DNA from: Nitratifractor salsuginis DSM 16511
GTDB lineage: Bacteria > Campylobacterota > Campylobacteria > Campylobacterales > Sulfurovaceae
Length of the DNA stretch: 64,000 nt
Direction of reading: 5' to 3'
Assembly: GCF_000186245.1 (NCBI RefSeq)
Contig: NC_014935.1
Coordinates: 372,001-436,000, forward strand
This document shows, one piece after another, positions 54,501-62,529 of this stretch; position 1 is the first letter of the stretch; each line of letters opens with the position of its first letter. Below the pieces are notes generated by a model. That model saw only the letters and a list, made by a program, of their open reading frames with translations. It ran no database searches and was not told where the DNA came from. The translations under genes and the position numbers were made by a program.

Positions 54501-56153
54501 AATGTCGATACCATTGTTATTGATGAGCTCAGGGCCACGCGAGGCGTTGACATCGACTCTGGAGTTAAAAGCGTTATCGGAATCGGGTGCGATACTTCGG
54601 AGGGATGTGTTATAACGTTCACCCGCCATCAAAAAGTCGTCTCCGGTAAGGTATTTGTCTCCCTCGGCGGCAAAAGCATAGAGTTTGGAATCTACATCAC
54701 CCGCTTTGGGAGTCAGGAAACCGCTAACAGAAATGTCTACATTCCCCAAATCCTTATTGACTTGTTTAAATCCATCGAATATCGAAATGTTCCTGGCCTC
54801 ATCGGAATTGGGGTCTTTATAGACGACGACCAATGTCCATGCGCCATAATTTCCCAAACCATCTTTAGGAGTCTTTGACCATGTTTCACCAGTACTTGTG
54901 TAAAAACTTGATGTGTCGATGTAATATTTATTATCGCCGGGGAGAACTAAATCTGTCACATCTGCGCTGGCGGAATAGGTTCTTATATAGTTAACTGATT
55001 TAGTATAGTCGAGATCCAAAATATCAGCTATAATCGGTTTCCACTCTCCTGTATCACCTATCTTCAGCTTGATTTTACTTGCATCACGTTTGGATGTGCT
55101 ATCCCAGGATAGATTACTACTCGTTGCGTCTTTTCTCCCCTGCCAGTAGAGACGTGCATAGACGATTCTGGCGTCATTAGGGATCGAGAGTTCCGACCAG
55201 GATTGCGGGGCCTTTTGGAGGTCGGTGCTGGCATTGGTTGCTGTCCCCGAAGGCTCCACACAGTTACCGTTCCTGTCATGGACGCAGAGGACTGTATTGC
55301 CGATGACTTTGACATTGCCGTAGATGTTCTCCTGGTGGCGCAACTCAAAGTCACGGCCGCCGGAGCTTTCGCTGGTATTGGAAATAGTGATCGTGACTGT
55401 GGCGGGATCCGAGCAGGCATTGTGTGTGTCACATGCTTTATAAGTAAAAGTGTCTGTTCCCGTGTATCCTGAATCGGGAGTATAAGTAATGTCCGGTTCT
55501 GAACCACTCAACTGTCCATGGCTGGGGCCTTCGATTATCGGGTATGATTGGATATGATCACCTGGATCGGGATCGCTGGCGTCGAGATGAATGGTTACAG
55601 ACGTGTTAAGCTTTGTCGTGACATTGACATCATTGGCGCTTGGCGGTTGATTTGGTGCTGGTGTGAAATCGATATGAAGTGTGAAGTTTCCATGATTGTT
55701 CCAAACATAGTTATATAATTCTATTTTATAAGATGCATCAGCATTAACAGAATAATTCATATCAATATTATTGTTAGATTCTTCGTCATCCGTTAATAAA
55801 GACGAACAGTCTGAATTGTATAATTTACTATCAGTATCGGTGTCGGCTCCCGTACTATATATATGAACAACTCCGTTAGAAGGCGCTGTGAATTGGTAGT
55901 AATAATATCGACCTGAGTTCCAACCTGATTGCCAATAATAAGCAAGATCAACAGTGAAACTTGAAGGGATAGCAACATTCTCAGCTGTGCTGCAATCATC
56001 TCCGGTTGCAGCATTTAACGAATTTGGAAGTAATGGCAAAAGTAGCAAAACTGATAATAAATAATAATTCATTTTTGCAGAATTTTTTTGTAAAAATAAT
56101 CTATTCAAAAAAAAGGATAAATAGTTTAAAAATGATTTAAAGTTTTTCATCAT
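51549..56153 (-). CDS. 1534-residue secreted exoprotein of the pseudopilin cluster
   Basis: A large exported protein of unknown function. Residues 28-48 form a signal peptide core (MNYYLLSVLLLLPLLPNSLNA) preceded by a 27-residue extension; 51-164 resemble a PPC-type beta domain (DDCSTAENV, YYYYQFTAP, Asp-rich loops); 170-258 are an Ig/cadherin-like domain (DASDPDPGDH ... YTPDSGYTGTDTFTYKACD). The remaining 1270 residues are Asn/Ser/Asp/Tyr-rich beta-type sequence with scattered cysteines and no family I recognise; the C-terminus ends TSNWAGYGGTGNV, reminiscent of MshQ-like proteins. First gene of the cluster; AGAAAGG precedes ATG 56153. ATG 56072 would remove the extension but lacks a ribosome-binding site. 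Likely an adhesin or pilus-tip protein. Codon use and base composition are AT-rich compared with neighbours. Confidence 0.8.
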   Translation of the reverse strand: MMKNFKSFLNYLSFFLNRLFLQKNSAKMNYYLLSVLLLLPLLPNSLNAATGDDCSTAENVAIPSSFTVDLAYYWQSGWNSGRYYYYQFTAPSNGVVHIYSTGADTDTDSKLYNSDCSSLLTDDEESNNNIDMNYSVNADASYKIELYNYVWNNHGNFTLHIDFTPAPNQPPSANDVNVTTKLNTSVTIHLDASDPDPGDHIQSYPIIEGPSHGQLSGSEPDITYTPDSGYTGTDTFTYKACDTHNACSDPATVTITISNTSESSGGRDFELRHQENIYGNVKVIGNTVLCVHDRNGNCVEPSGTATNASTDLQKAPQSWSELSIPNDARIVYARLYWQGRKDATSSNLSWDSTSKRDASKIKLKIGDTGEWKPIIADILDLDYTKSVNYIRTYSASADVTDLVLPGDNKYYIDTSSFYTSTGETWSKTPKDGLGNYGAWTLVVVYKDPNSDEARNISIFDGFKQVNKDLGNVDISVSGFLTPKAGDVDSKLYAFAAEGDKYLTGDDFLMAGERYNTSLRSIAPDSDNAFNSRVDVNASRGPELINNNGIDIQEYSVGTTPGAKGIILNEEYGAKFQFTSHQDTYFPSLLVFSTKIRALDLCYDYTYGQNGNYIVASDTQGMTINGKFKTTAPLDVKLYVRNQENSDITVSNLKVNIEDINVSQAKYRRDSTLIAKPNSHIEPLPDQGREVGDAYDRNISIGSVGSLEHFYVYYSLDLLRENINMPIHVNIDYDMTVTIDGKVIPLGHQSMPLQNVGICKDNSFYQPTFGQFNVVHQAMYRSGHDPDYYYNLPTQIVKRRDQNYKLELMEPGSDGKYNEIGSTDYLIAAAVETISADGFHYTDATCTDENATRISHGRAWGLIDAGKHLDNLSASDINGLGFFDRAASNSAFLITTPLDENGNLVEFEKNGNQYSIVHLPNYGNQNTCKNSTDTIESQCDGDLTKEDVKACLQCIYGYVTERLCSRDNFAIRPEAFYVNITDANGTASPSSISRPVTNNASALPKVNLAAGYYYLYDANATTHESNNSSPGYTSKVDATFVWSPGSSVNVSKCNDTSDKNNSFTFAGGTAHQTLPVNQVGEYHLNITDSEWTRVDHISQYMVHHVSPYFKTGQNTDCIENNGSVQSGTTPGLNGCNISSDHNNSDAKTIYRDLNITFFPYTFNLTGIQAHIGPNTRTHSQTFIYINTPPKMNADDLGMSYNLDGTFYASGKNGAQLSNFVSGCYAENTDLNLSIVYYTSPKFNENVSTVPDRNISSVIQENNSHDTIIRPVPGSTLDFENNTSIVKVDTSHQKIYISQDQGFYTKDMNGSVKLKLRLNFDRNISKPINPRFIHFNDFNISYRSQPGLLYADEKSNHQISGDLTLDDNVTFLYGRAKPSKFFYDDIESNRTKTPISIVVYYDDLNSTIMPNPNFKMTNEYEWYLNTNHYSVDGDGNVFLVPSPDDSNGTVDNNPAITNGKNDQVTVTANSTNRPLTVDINLTGTDPWLIYNPYKEAEPAPFYRVRFIGTSNWAGYGGTGNVVESNASKKKLRRLEW

Positions 56154-56540
56154 AACGCCTTTCTTAATTCTATACTATCCTAAAATACGGATGTATTGAT
56201 ACACTCCCTCAAGCATATAACACAGATCAACTGGTATATACTCAAACTCCCCGGCACCCTTCTCTTCCGGAACAGTTCAACCTTTTTCCGTTCAGTCCCT
56301 CAAAAATAATATAACGTAAGGGAGATTAAAGAGATATGAAAGGTAAGTATCCCAATAAAAACTATACTTTCTGGAAATAAGAACATATTTGAAAAATAAG
56401 ATGTTGATTTAAAGATCGCTAATATTTTTGTTGAGAGGTACCTTGTTGGTATTCTTGCGCTGTCGTCCAACATAGGAGTAGAAGCCTTTACCAAAAATTG
56501 GATAAAATTTATTCTAGTGTCCAAAGCAGGAGAACGAGAG
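56154..56540. other. AT-rich divergent intergenic region between the exoprotein cluster and bamD
   Basis: No gene is supported; a short minus-strand frame (56300-56635) overlaps bamD and has no ribosome-binding site or recognisable feature. The region presumably holds the promoter of the minus-strand exoprotein cluster on its left and that of bamD on its right, where a GGATAAAAT stretch (about 56500-56508) is a -10 candidate. Its composition matches the AT-rich cluster. Confidence 0.45.
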
Positions 56541-57197
56541 ATGAGACTGATTGTAAAATATTCATTGTTGGCTATTTTGACAGTGACCTTGGGAGGTTGC
56601 TTCGGCATAGGAGAAAAGAAGCAGGAGTACAACAAATCGGCTCAGGCGTGGTACGATGCGATCCAGAGCTCCATTTCCCACGATGAGCTGGAGAAGGCGG
56701 ACAAGCAGTATCTCTCTCTGCGGAGTGAGCATATCGACTCGGCTCTGCTGCCGACGGCGATGCTGGCGCTGGCACAGGCGCATATGGCCGATGAAGAGTA
56801 TCTGCTGGCCAATTACTATCTGGATGAGTTTCTCAAGAAATATGCCCGCGGGGCCTGGGCGGAATATGCCCGTTTCCTCAAGCTCAAGGCTTCCTTCCTT
56901 GGGATCCACGATATCAACAAGGACCAGAAGCTTGTCGCCGATACCTTGGCACAATGCCAGAGCTTCTACGCTTCACACCGTGGAAGCCGCTATGCGCCGC
57001 TGGTGCAGACGATGATCGTCCGTCTGGAAATGGCCCAGTATCTGCTTAATGCGGATATCGCCCATCTCTATGACCGCATCGGCAAAGCCGAAGCCGCCAA
57101 GATCTACCGCGAGAAGAACACCCACTACGTTTTCAAGCCCGAGCAGATCGAAGATCCTGAGAGCGGTTTCCTCTCTTCGCTCAATCCCTTCGATTGA
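56541..57197 (+). CDS. bamD: BamD, outer-membrane assembly lipoprotein
   Basis: BamD is an essential lipoprotein of the BAM complex that inserts beta-barrels. The 218-residue product has a lipoprotein signal with lipobox TLGGC (Cys near residue 20) and TPR-like helices (LPTAMLALAQAHMADEEYLLANYYLDEFLKK block). ATG 56541 has AGGAG at 8-base spacing; GTG 56517 would place the signal behind a charged extension. Located upstream of lon, an arrangement I recall from Campylobacterota. Confidence 0.9.
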   Translation: MRLIVKYSLLAILTVTLGGCFGIGEKKQEYNKSAQAWYDAIQSSISHDELEKADKQYLSLRSEHIDSALLPTAMLALAQAHMADEEYLLANYYLDEFLKKYARGAWAEYARFLKLKASFLGIHDINKDQKLVADTLAQCQSFYASHRGSRYAPLVQTMIVRLEMAQYLLNADIAHLYDRIGKAEAAKIYREKNTHYVFKPEQIEDPESGFLSSLNPFD

Positions 57198-57219
57198 TCC
57201 CCGGGCCCGCGTGCCCATC

Positions 57220-57248
57220 TTGACATATTCTTCCATTTCCTGTATATT
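57220..57248 (+). promoter_or_regulatory. Near-consensus sigma70 promoter of lon
   Basis: TTGACA (57220-57225) and TATATT (57243-57248) are separated by exactly 17 bp and lie 51 bases before the lon ATG. This is the only perfect -35 box noticed in the window; most promoters here show only a -10. No HrcA/CIRCE-like inverted repeat is seen. Confidence 0.75.
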
Positions 57249-57298
57249 CTTAAAGAAAATTTAAGACTTTATAAACAGTGACTAAAAAGGATTGAGCA

Positions 57299-59716
57299 AT
57301 GCAACTTAGTGATTATGATAAATTTCCAACCGTCCTTCCAATCGTAGCCGAGGATGAACTTTTCTTCTACCCCTTTATGATCAGTCCGATCTTCCTCAGC
57401 TCTCAGCCTGATATCGATGCGGCGACCATGGCGATGGAGAACAACTCTCTGCTCTTTGTCGCCACGACCAAACCCGGACACGAGGGGGAACGGACCCACG
57501 AAGCAATTTATCCCGTGGGCGTGGTCGGCAGCATTATGCGCAAAGTCCATATGCCCGACGGCCGAGTCAAGATCCTCTTCCAGGGTCTGGCCCGGGGCCG
57601 GGTGCTGGAGCCGGTGGAGGGCGAACCCCTCCAGGCGAAGATCGGCATTATCGAGAACGACAGTTACAACCAACTCAAAGTCGATGCGATGCTGGGAATC
57701 CTTCGGGAGAAGATCCGGCAGCTCAGCCAGCTCAACAGCACCATCCCCGCCGATCTGGTCAAAACCATCGAAGAGAATGACGAGCCCCACCGCATCGCAG
57801 ACCTTGTCTCTTCGATGCTCTCGCTGCGCAAAGAGAAGGCGTACGAGCTCTATACGATGGAGAACATCGAGGAGCGGCTCTTAGGGCTCATCGATATCAT
57901 CACCGGACAGATCGAAGCCCTGAAGGTCCAGCGGGAGATCAGCTCCAAGGTCCACAACAAAATCGAGCAGACCAATAAGGAGTACTTCCTCAAGGAGCAG
58001 CTCAAAGAGATCCAGAAAGAGCTGGGGGTTGATACCCAGCGCGAAGAAGAGATCGCTGCCTTCCGCGAGAAGCTCGAAGAGATCAAACCCTATCTCGAAG
58101 AGGACGCCTACAAGGAGATCAAAAAGCAGCTCGACCGCCTGGCACGGATGCATCCCGACAGTGCCGATGCGGTGGTGCTGCAGAACTATTTGGAGTGGGT
58201 CTTCGAAATGCCCTTCGGAAAATTCTCCAAAGGGCAGTTGGATGTGAAAAAGGTGGCTGAAGAGCTAGACAAGGACCACTATTCCCTCGAAAAACCCAAA
58301 GAACGGATCGTGGAGTACTTTTCCGTCAGAGAGTTGGCAGAGCTCAGAGGCAAGAAGGAGACTGAGAGCAAAGGAGTCATCCTCTGTTTCGCCGGACCTC
58401 CAGGCGTGGGAAAAACCTCTCTGGCCAACTCCATTGCCAAAGCCCTGGACCGTCCATTGGTGCGAATCGCCCTGGGGGGTCTGGAGGATGTGAATGAGCT
58501 GAGAGGACACCGCCGTACCTATGTTGGAGCGATGCCCGGCCGGATCGTCCAAGGGCTTATCGAAGCTAAGACGATGGATCCCGTAATGGTCCTCGACGAG
58601 ATCGACAAGGTGGGGCGCACCCATCGTGGAGATCCGACTTCGGCCTTGCTAGAGATTCTGGATCCTGAGCAGAATACCCACTATCGGGATTACTATCTCA
58701 ACTTTTCCATCGATCTGAGCAAAGTAGTTTTCATCGCTACCGCCAACGAGCTGGGCTATATCCCCGCTCCACTGCGGGATAGGATGGAGATCATCATTAT
58801 CAACAGTTACACGCCCGAAGAGAAATTCGAGATTGCCAGACGTTATCTGATCCCTCAGGAGCTCAAGAAGCACGCCCTGCGTCCCGATGAATTCAGCATC
58901 TCCAAAAAGGCACTGCGCCTGCTCATCGACGAATACACCCGGGAACCCGGGGTGCGGAATTTGCGGAGAAAGATCGCGACCCTGATGCGCAAAGCGGCGC
59001 GGATGATCCTGGAGGATCCCAAGATCCAGCATATACGGATCAATGCAAAGAATCTCCCGAAATTCGCAGGCAAGAAGGTCTTCGAATTCTCCGTCATCGA
59101 TGAAGAGCCTCAAATCGGTGTGGTCAACGGCCTCGCCTGGACGGCAGTAGGAGGTGATGTTCTGACCGTCGAAGCGATCAAGATCAAAGGCAAGGGGTTG
59201 ATGCAGCTGACGGGAAGTCTGGGGGATGTGATGAAAGAGTCTGCCCGGATCGCCCACAGTGTGGTCAAGATCCTCATCGATGAAGGGAAAGTGAAGATCC
59301 CTCGATCCGTCATTCCCCGTACTGCCAAGGAGCAGGAGGAGGGTAAATATCCCGATGCCAGCGAAGTCTACAAACGTTACGACTTGCACCTCCATGTCCC
59401 CGAGGGAGCTACGCCCAAAGATGGCCCCAGCGCGGGGATCACGATGGCAACGGCAATTGCCTCGATCTACAGTGAGCGTAAGGTCGACAACAAGGTTGCG
59501 ATGACCGGAGAGCTGACTTTAACAGGCAAAGTCCTTCCCATCGGAGGCCTCAAAGAAAAACTGATCGCCGCGTACAAGGCGGGAGTGAAAAAAGCGCTGA
59601 TTCCCGAAAAGAATTATGAGCGGGATCTGGAAGATCTTCCCAAAGAGGTGCTCGAACATGTGAAGATCATTCCGGTAACGATTATAGAAGAGGTGTTGGA
59701 AGAGGCGCTCCTCTAA
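57299..59716 (+). CDS. lon: Lon ATP-dependent protease
   Basis: Lon degrades misfolded and regulatory proteins in the cytoplasm. The 805-residue protein has the N-terminal LAN domain and a coiled coil, the AAA+ domain with Walker A GPPGVGKTS and Walker B MVLDEIDKV, and a C-terminal protease domain with the Ser-Lys dyad (Ser in KDGPSAGIT; Lys in IGGLKEKLIAA). AAAAAGGATTG precedes the ATG. All catalytic residues are present. Confidence 0.97.
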   Translation: MQLSDYDKFPTVLPIVAEDELFFYPFMISPIFLSSQPDIDAATMAMENNSLLFVATTKPGHEGERTHEAIYPVGVVGSIMRKVHMPDGRVKILFQGLARGRVLEPVEGEPLQAKIGIIENDSYNQLKVDAMLGILREKIRQLSQLNSTIPADLVKTIEENDEPHRIADLVSSMLSLRKEKAYELYTMENIEERLLGLIDIITGQIEALKVQREISSKVHNKIEQTNKEYFLKEQLKEIQKELGVDTQREEEIAAFREKLEEIKPYLEEDAYKEIKKQLDRLARMHPDSADAVVLQNYLEWVFEMPFGKFSKGQLDVKKVAEELDKDHYSLEKPKERIVEYFSVRELAELRGKKETESKGVILCFAGPPGVGKTSLANSIAKALDRPLVRIALGGLEDVNELRGHRRTYVGAMPGRIVQGLIEAKTMDPVMVLDEIDKVGRTHRGDPTSALLEILDPEQNTHYRDYYLNFSIDLSKVVFIATANELGYIPAPLRDRMEIIIINSYTPEEKFEIARRYLIPQELKKHALRPDEFSISKKALRLLIDEYTREPGVRNLRRKIATLMRKAARMILEDPKIQHIRINAKNLPKFAGKKVFEFSVIDEEPQIGVVNGLAWTAVGGDVLTVEAIKIKGKGLMQLTGSLGDVMKESARIAHSVVKILIDEGKVKIPRSVIPRTAKEQEEGKYPDASEVYKRYDLHLHVPEGATPKDGPSAGITMATAIASIYSERKVDNKVAMTGELTLTGKVLPIGGLKEKLIAAYKAGVKKALIPEKNYERDLEDLPKEVLEHVKIIPVTIIEEVLEEALL

Positions 59717-59728
59717 AAAGGAGAAGAA

Positions 59729-60112
59729 TCAAGAATCGAGATTCTGGGTCCAATAGCGGATCCGGTTGATCAGGTCGTTTTCATTGATCGGCTTGATGAT
59801 GAAGTCCTCTGCACCTAGATCGAAGACGGCGCTTTTCTGCGTATCGTCCGTAGAGAGGACGATGACAGGGATGCGACTATTTTCCGGATCAGATCGGAAA
59901 ATTTTCAAAAACTCTTTTCCGTCAAGTACAGGCATAAGAATATCCAAGAGGATCAGATCCACATCAGGATTCTCCCGGACGACCTGTAAAGCTTCGGAAC
60001 CGTTCTCCGCCTCGAGGATTTGGGAAACCAGATCCGGATGGCGATGGAGCAGAGCCTGAATCAGCTTGCGGTTGATGAAATCGTCATCGACGACCAAGAC
60101 TTTCAAGGCCAT
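59729..60112 (-). CDS. Single-domain CheY-like response regulator
   Basis: The 127-residue protein is a stand-alone receiver: acidic pocket VVDDDF, phospho-Asp in LILLDILMPVLDG, Thr/Ser in VLSTDD and Lys in IIKPINE. It has no output domain. It starts exactly where the hybrid kinase gene ends (shared base at 60112), so it is likely the terminal or a diverting receiver of that phosphorelay. Convergent with lon, 12 bp apart. Confidence 0.9.
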   Translation of the reverse strand: MALKVLVVDDDFINRKLIQALLHRHPDLVSQILEAENGSEALQVVRENPDVDLILLDILMPVLDGKEFLKIFRSDPENSRIPVIVLSTDDTQKSAVFDLGAEDFIIKPINENDLINRIRYWTQNLDS

Positions 60113-62514
60113 TATTTTTCCCCTCTCTCTTCAAGGAATTTTTTGAAATTCTCTCGAGTCATTTTTTCGGTATAGATTATGCTGTTCAAACCCAAGATGC
60201 GTTCGGGGTGTTCCGCTTGGCTGGTTAAGACGACCAGAACACCGCTCTCTTTCAGTTTATTGACCAGGGCATCATCGAGCATCTTCTCATCGAGGAAAAC
60301 CATGGAAACAGGTTGGGAAGAGAGGATCGCCAATGCCTCTGCCGGCGTTTCGGCTATACGGTAGGGATAGCCGAGAGCCTCGAGCAGTTTCGACAAAAGT
60401 TTACGGCTGAAAGGCAGGTTCTTTGCGATGAGGATCTCTTTCGTTTCCATCCCTTTGCCTTCCTGTGCAGTAGCGGCTACCTCTTTGGGGGCTGAAGAAG
60501 AGGAGTCCGTGCCGCTTTGTTCCTGTGGCTGCAACGATTCAAGGATCTGGGCAGCGTGTTCCTGGGGAGTCGTGACCAGGGTTGCTTTATCCTTGAGAAA
60601 TTTGTTGAGAATATAAATCAGCTCCGACATTTCGATCGGTTTGGAAATGTACTCATCCATTCCTTCAGCAAGGAAACGTTCGCGATCCCCTTTGAGAGCA
60701 TTGGCGGTCAGGGCGACGATGGGCACGTGGGGGAGTTCTTCATCCTCTTCATATTCGAGGATTTCGTGTGTCGCTTCGATTCCATTCATAACGGGCATCT
60801 GGATATCCATGAAGATCAAGTCGTAGTCGTTTCCACGACGTAGCTCGAAAGCCTCCAGGCCATTGTTGGCGATATCGACATCGAGGCCCAAGCCTTCGAG
60901 AATATTTTTTACCAATTTTTGATTGATGATATTGTCTTCCACGACGAGGACTTTGCCGTGGTAGCGTGTCTGGACTGTCGTTGTAGTGCTTTTGAGCTCC
61001 TTTTCCCCCATTTCATAGCGGGAGATGCTTTTGAGCATATCAAGGATTTTGGTGTAAGTGGCCGGTTTGAAAAGGATATTCTCGTTAGTAAATTTATAAT
61101 CCTTCAACTCTTCCCGGGAAGTGACCCGTGCCAAAAGATAGAGATCTTCTTCCGGCAAGCGGTCGAGGACTTCCCTCAAGCTTTGGGGAATTCGGTCGAA
61201 ATCCATAAGCAGCGCAGGACAATTTCCCTCGGAAACGAAGGTATGCAGTTCCTGGGCAGAACGGAAAGGTTGCAGTTCCATACCGAAATAATCTGCATAG
61301 CGCTGGAGATATTGGTTGAATCTATTTACCTCATCCCCCTGGTAGATACAGAGGATGACGTCGGTGAAAGCATTGCGATAATCTGTCTCTTCATCTCTGA
61401 TCTCTTCCAGGGGAAGGGTGAAGGAGAAAGTACTGCCTTTACCCTCTTCGCTTTCGACAAGCAGTTTGCCTCCCATCAGCTCCACATACTCTTTGGTGAT
61501 GGTCAGTCCAAGACCTGTTCCCCCATATTTACGGGTAATGGAACTGTCGGCCTGGGTAAAGGGTTCAAAAATCTTTTTGATCTGCTCTTGGGACATGCCG
61601 ATGCCGGTATCGATGACCCTGAATTCGATCAGGGATCGATCCCCCTGGGTTGCCTCAAGCTTCTCGATCTCTACGCTTATTTCTCCTCCGGCTTCGGTGA
61701 ATTTGACGGCATTGTTGAGGAGATTGGTCAGGATCTCTTTGATCTTGGTGGGATCTCCTTTGAGGCGCGAACTAATGGAAGGGTCGATGAAATAATAGAG
61801 TTCAATGTCGTTTTCAGCGGCAACCACACCGAAATTATCGATGGTATTATCAAGCTCATGATGGGTTTCGAAAGTGATATGCTCCACTTCAACCTTGTTA
61901 CTCTCGATTTTGGAGAGATCGAGAATATTGTTGATGATATTGAGCAAATTATGGGAACTTTTCTCAATAATATTGGCAAATTCCTGCTGTTCGTCATTGA
62001 GCGGCGTACTTTTCAAAAGTTCGGTGAAGCCGATAATTCCATTCATTGGTGTCCGGATTTCATGGGACATATTGGCGAGGAAAAGTGATTTGGCTTGATT
62101 CTCCTCCTGGGCAGTCCGACGATCCTCTCTGGCTTGTCGGACGATCTCTTGGAGGAGTTCGAAGGCTTTTCGATATCCCCCCGGTGCCTCCAGATCGACT
62201 TTGCTGAGATCACCGACTATTTCCGAGTAATGCTCATCTTCGTCTCCGAAATCTTCCACGAGATATTTCAGGGCCTTTTTAAACGTCGTATTGTAGGATC
62301 TGATGGTCAGAGCGGTATGTCGCGTCAAGTAGAGGATCAAGAGGGCCAGAAGAACTAGGACCCCCAGAACCGTTCCCAAAATCGTTGGAGAATGGAGATA
62401 GCGGGTAATTTGTGCCGGATCGAGCTGACTCAGCCAATAGAATCCTCCGGCAATTAGGAGAAGTGCACCTGCGGCCAAAGTTCCGATGAGCGTGAGTTTG
62501 TTGGTGATTTTCAT
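60112..62514 (-). CDS. Membrane hybrid histidine kinase with three receiver-like domains
   Basis: The 800-residue protein has two N-terminal transmembrane segments (about residues 9-30 and 44-63) with a very short periplasmic loop, a coiled linker, HisKA with phospho-His in [11 protein letters not shown], HATPase_c ([24 protein letters not shown]), a degenerate receiver-like domain (about 390-500, no clear phospho-Asp), an intact receiver ([29 protein letters not shown]), an Ala/Gln/Ser-rich linker and a third degenerate receiver ([22 protein letters not shown]). Start follows GAGCATCGAG. It is flanked by an Hpt protein upstream and a CheY-like protein downstream. The signal is unknown; the small periplasmic part suggests internal or membrane-derived input. 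Confidence 0.88.
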   Translation of the reverse strand: MKITNKLTLIGTLAAGALLLIAGGFYWLSQLDPAQITRYLHSPTILGTVLGVLVLLALLILYLTRHTALTIRSYNTTFKKALKYLVEDFGDEDEHYSEIVGDLSKVDLEAPGGYRKAFELLQEIVRQAREDRRTAQEENQAKSLFLANMSHEIRTPMNGIIGFTELLKSTPLNDEQQEFANIIEKSSHNLLNIINNILDLSKIESNKVEVEHITFETHHELDNTIDNFGVVAAENDIELYYFIDPSISSRLKGDPTKIKEILTNLLNNAVKFTEAGGEISVEIEKLEATQGDRSLIEFRVIDTGIGMSQEQIKKIFEPFTQADSSITRKYGGTGLGLTITKEYVELMGGKLLVESEEGKGSTFSFTLPLEEIRDEETDYRNAFTDVILCIYQGDEVNRFNQYLQRYADYFGMELQPFRSAQELHTFVSEGNCPALLMDFDRIPQSLREVLDRLPEEDLYLLARVTSREELKDYKFTNENILFKPATYTKILDMLKSISRYEMGEKELKSTTTTVQTRYHGKVLVVEDNIINQKLVKNILEGLGLDVDIANNGLEAFELRRGNDYDLIFMDIQMPVMNGIEATHEILEYEEDEELPHVPIVALTANALKGDRERFLAEGMDEYISKPIEMSELIYILNKFLKDKATLVTTPQEHAAQILESLQPQEQSGTDSSSSAPKEVAATAQEGKGMETKEILIAKNLPFSRKLLSKLLEALGYPYRIAETPAEALAILSSQPVSMVFLDEKMLDDALVNKLKESGVLVVLTSQAEHPERILGLNSIIYTEKMTRENFKKFLEERGEK

Positions 62515-62529
62515 GGTCTCGATGCTCCT

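Noticed and set aside
56300-56635. A 111-codon minus-strand frame between the exoprotein gene and bamD
   Set aside because: It overlaps the start of bamD, lacks a ribosome-binding site and has no recognisable feature.
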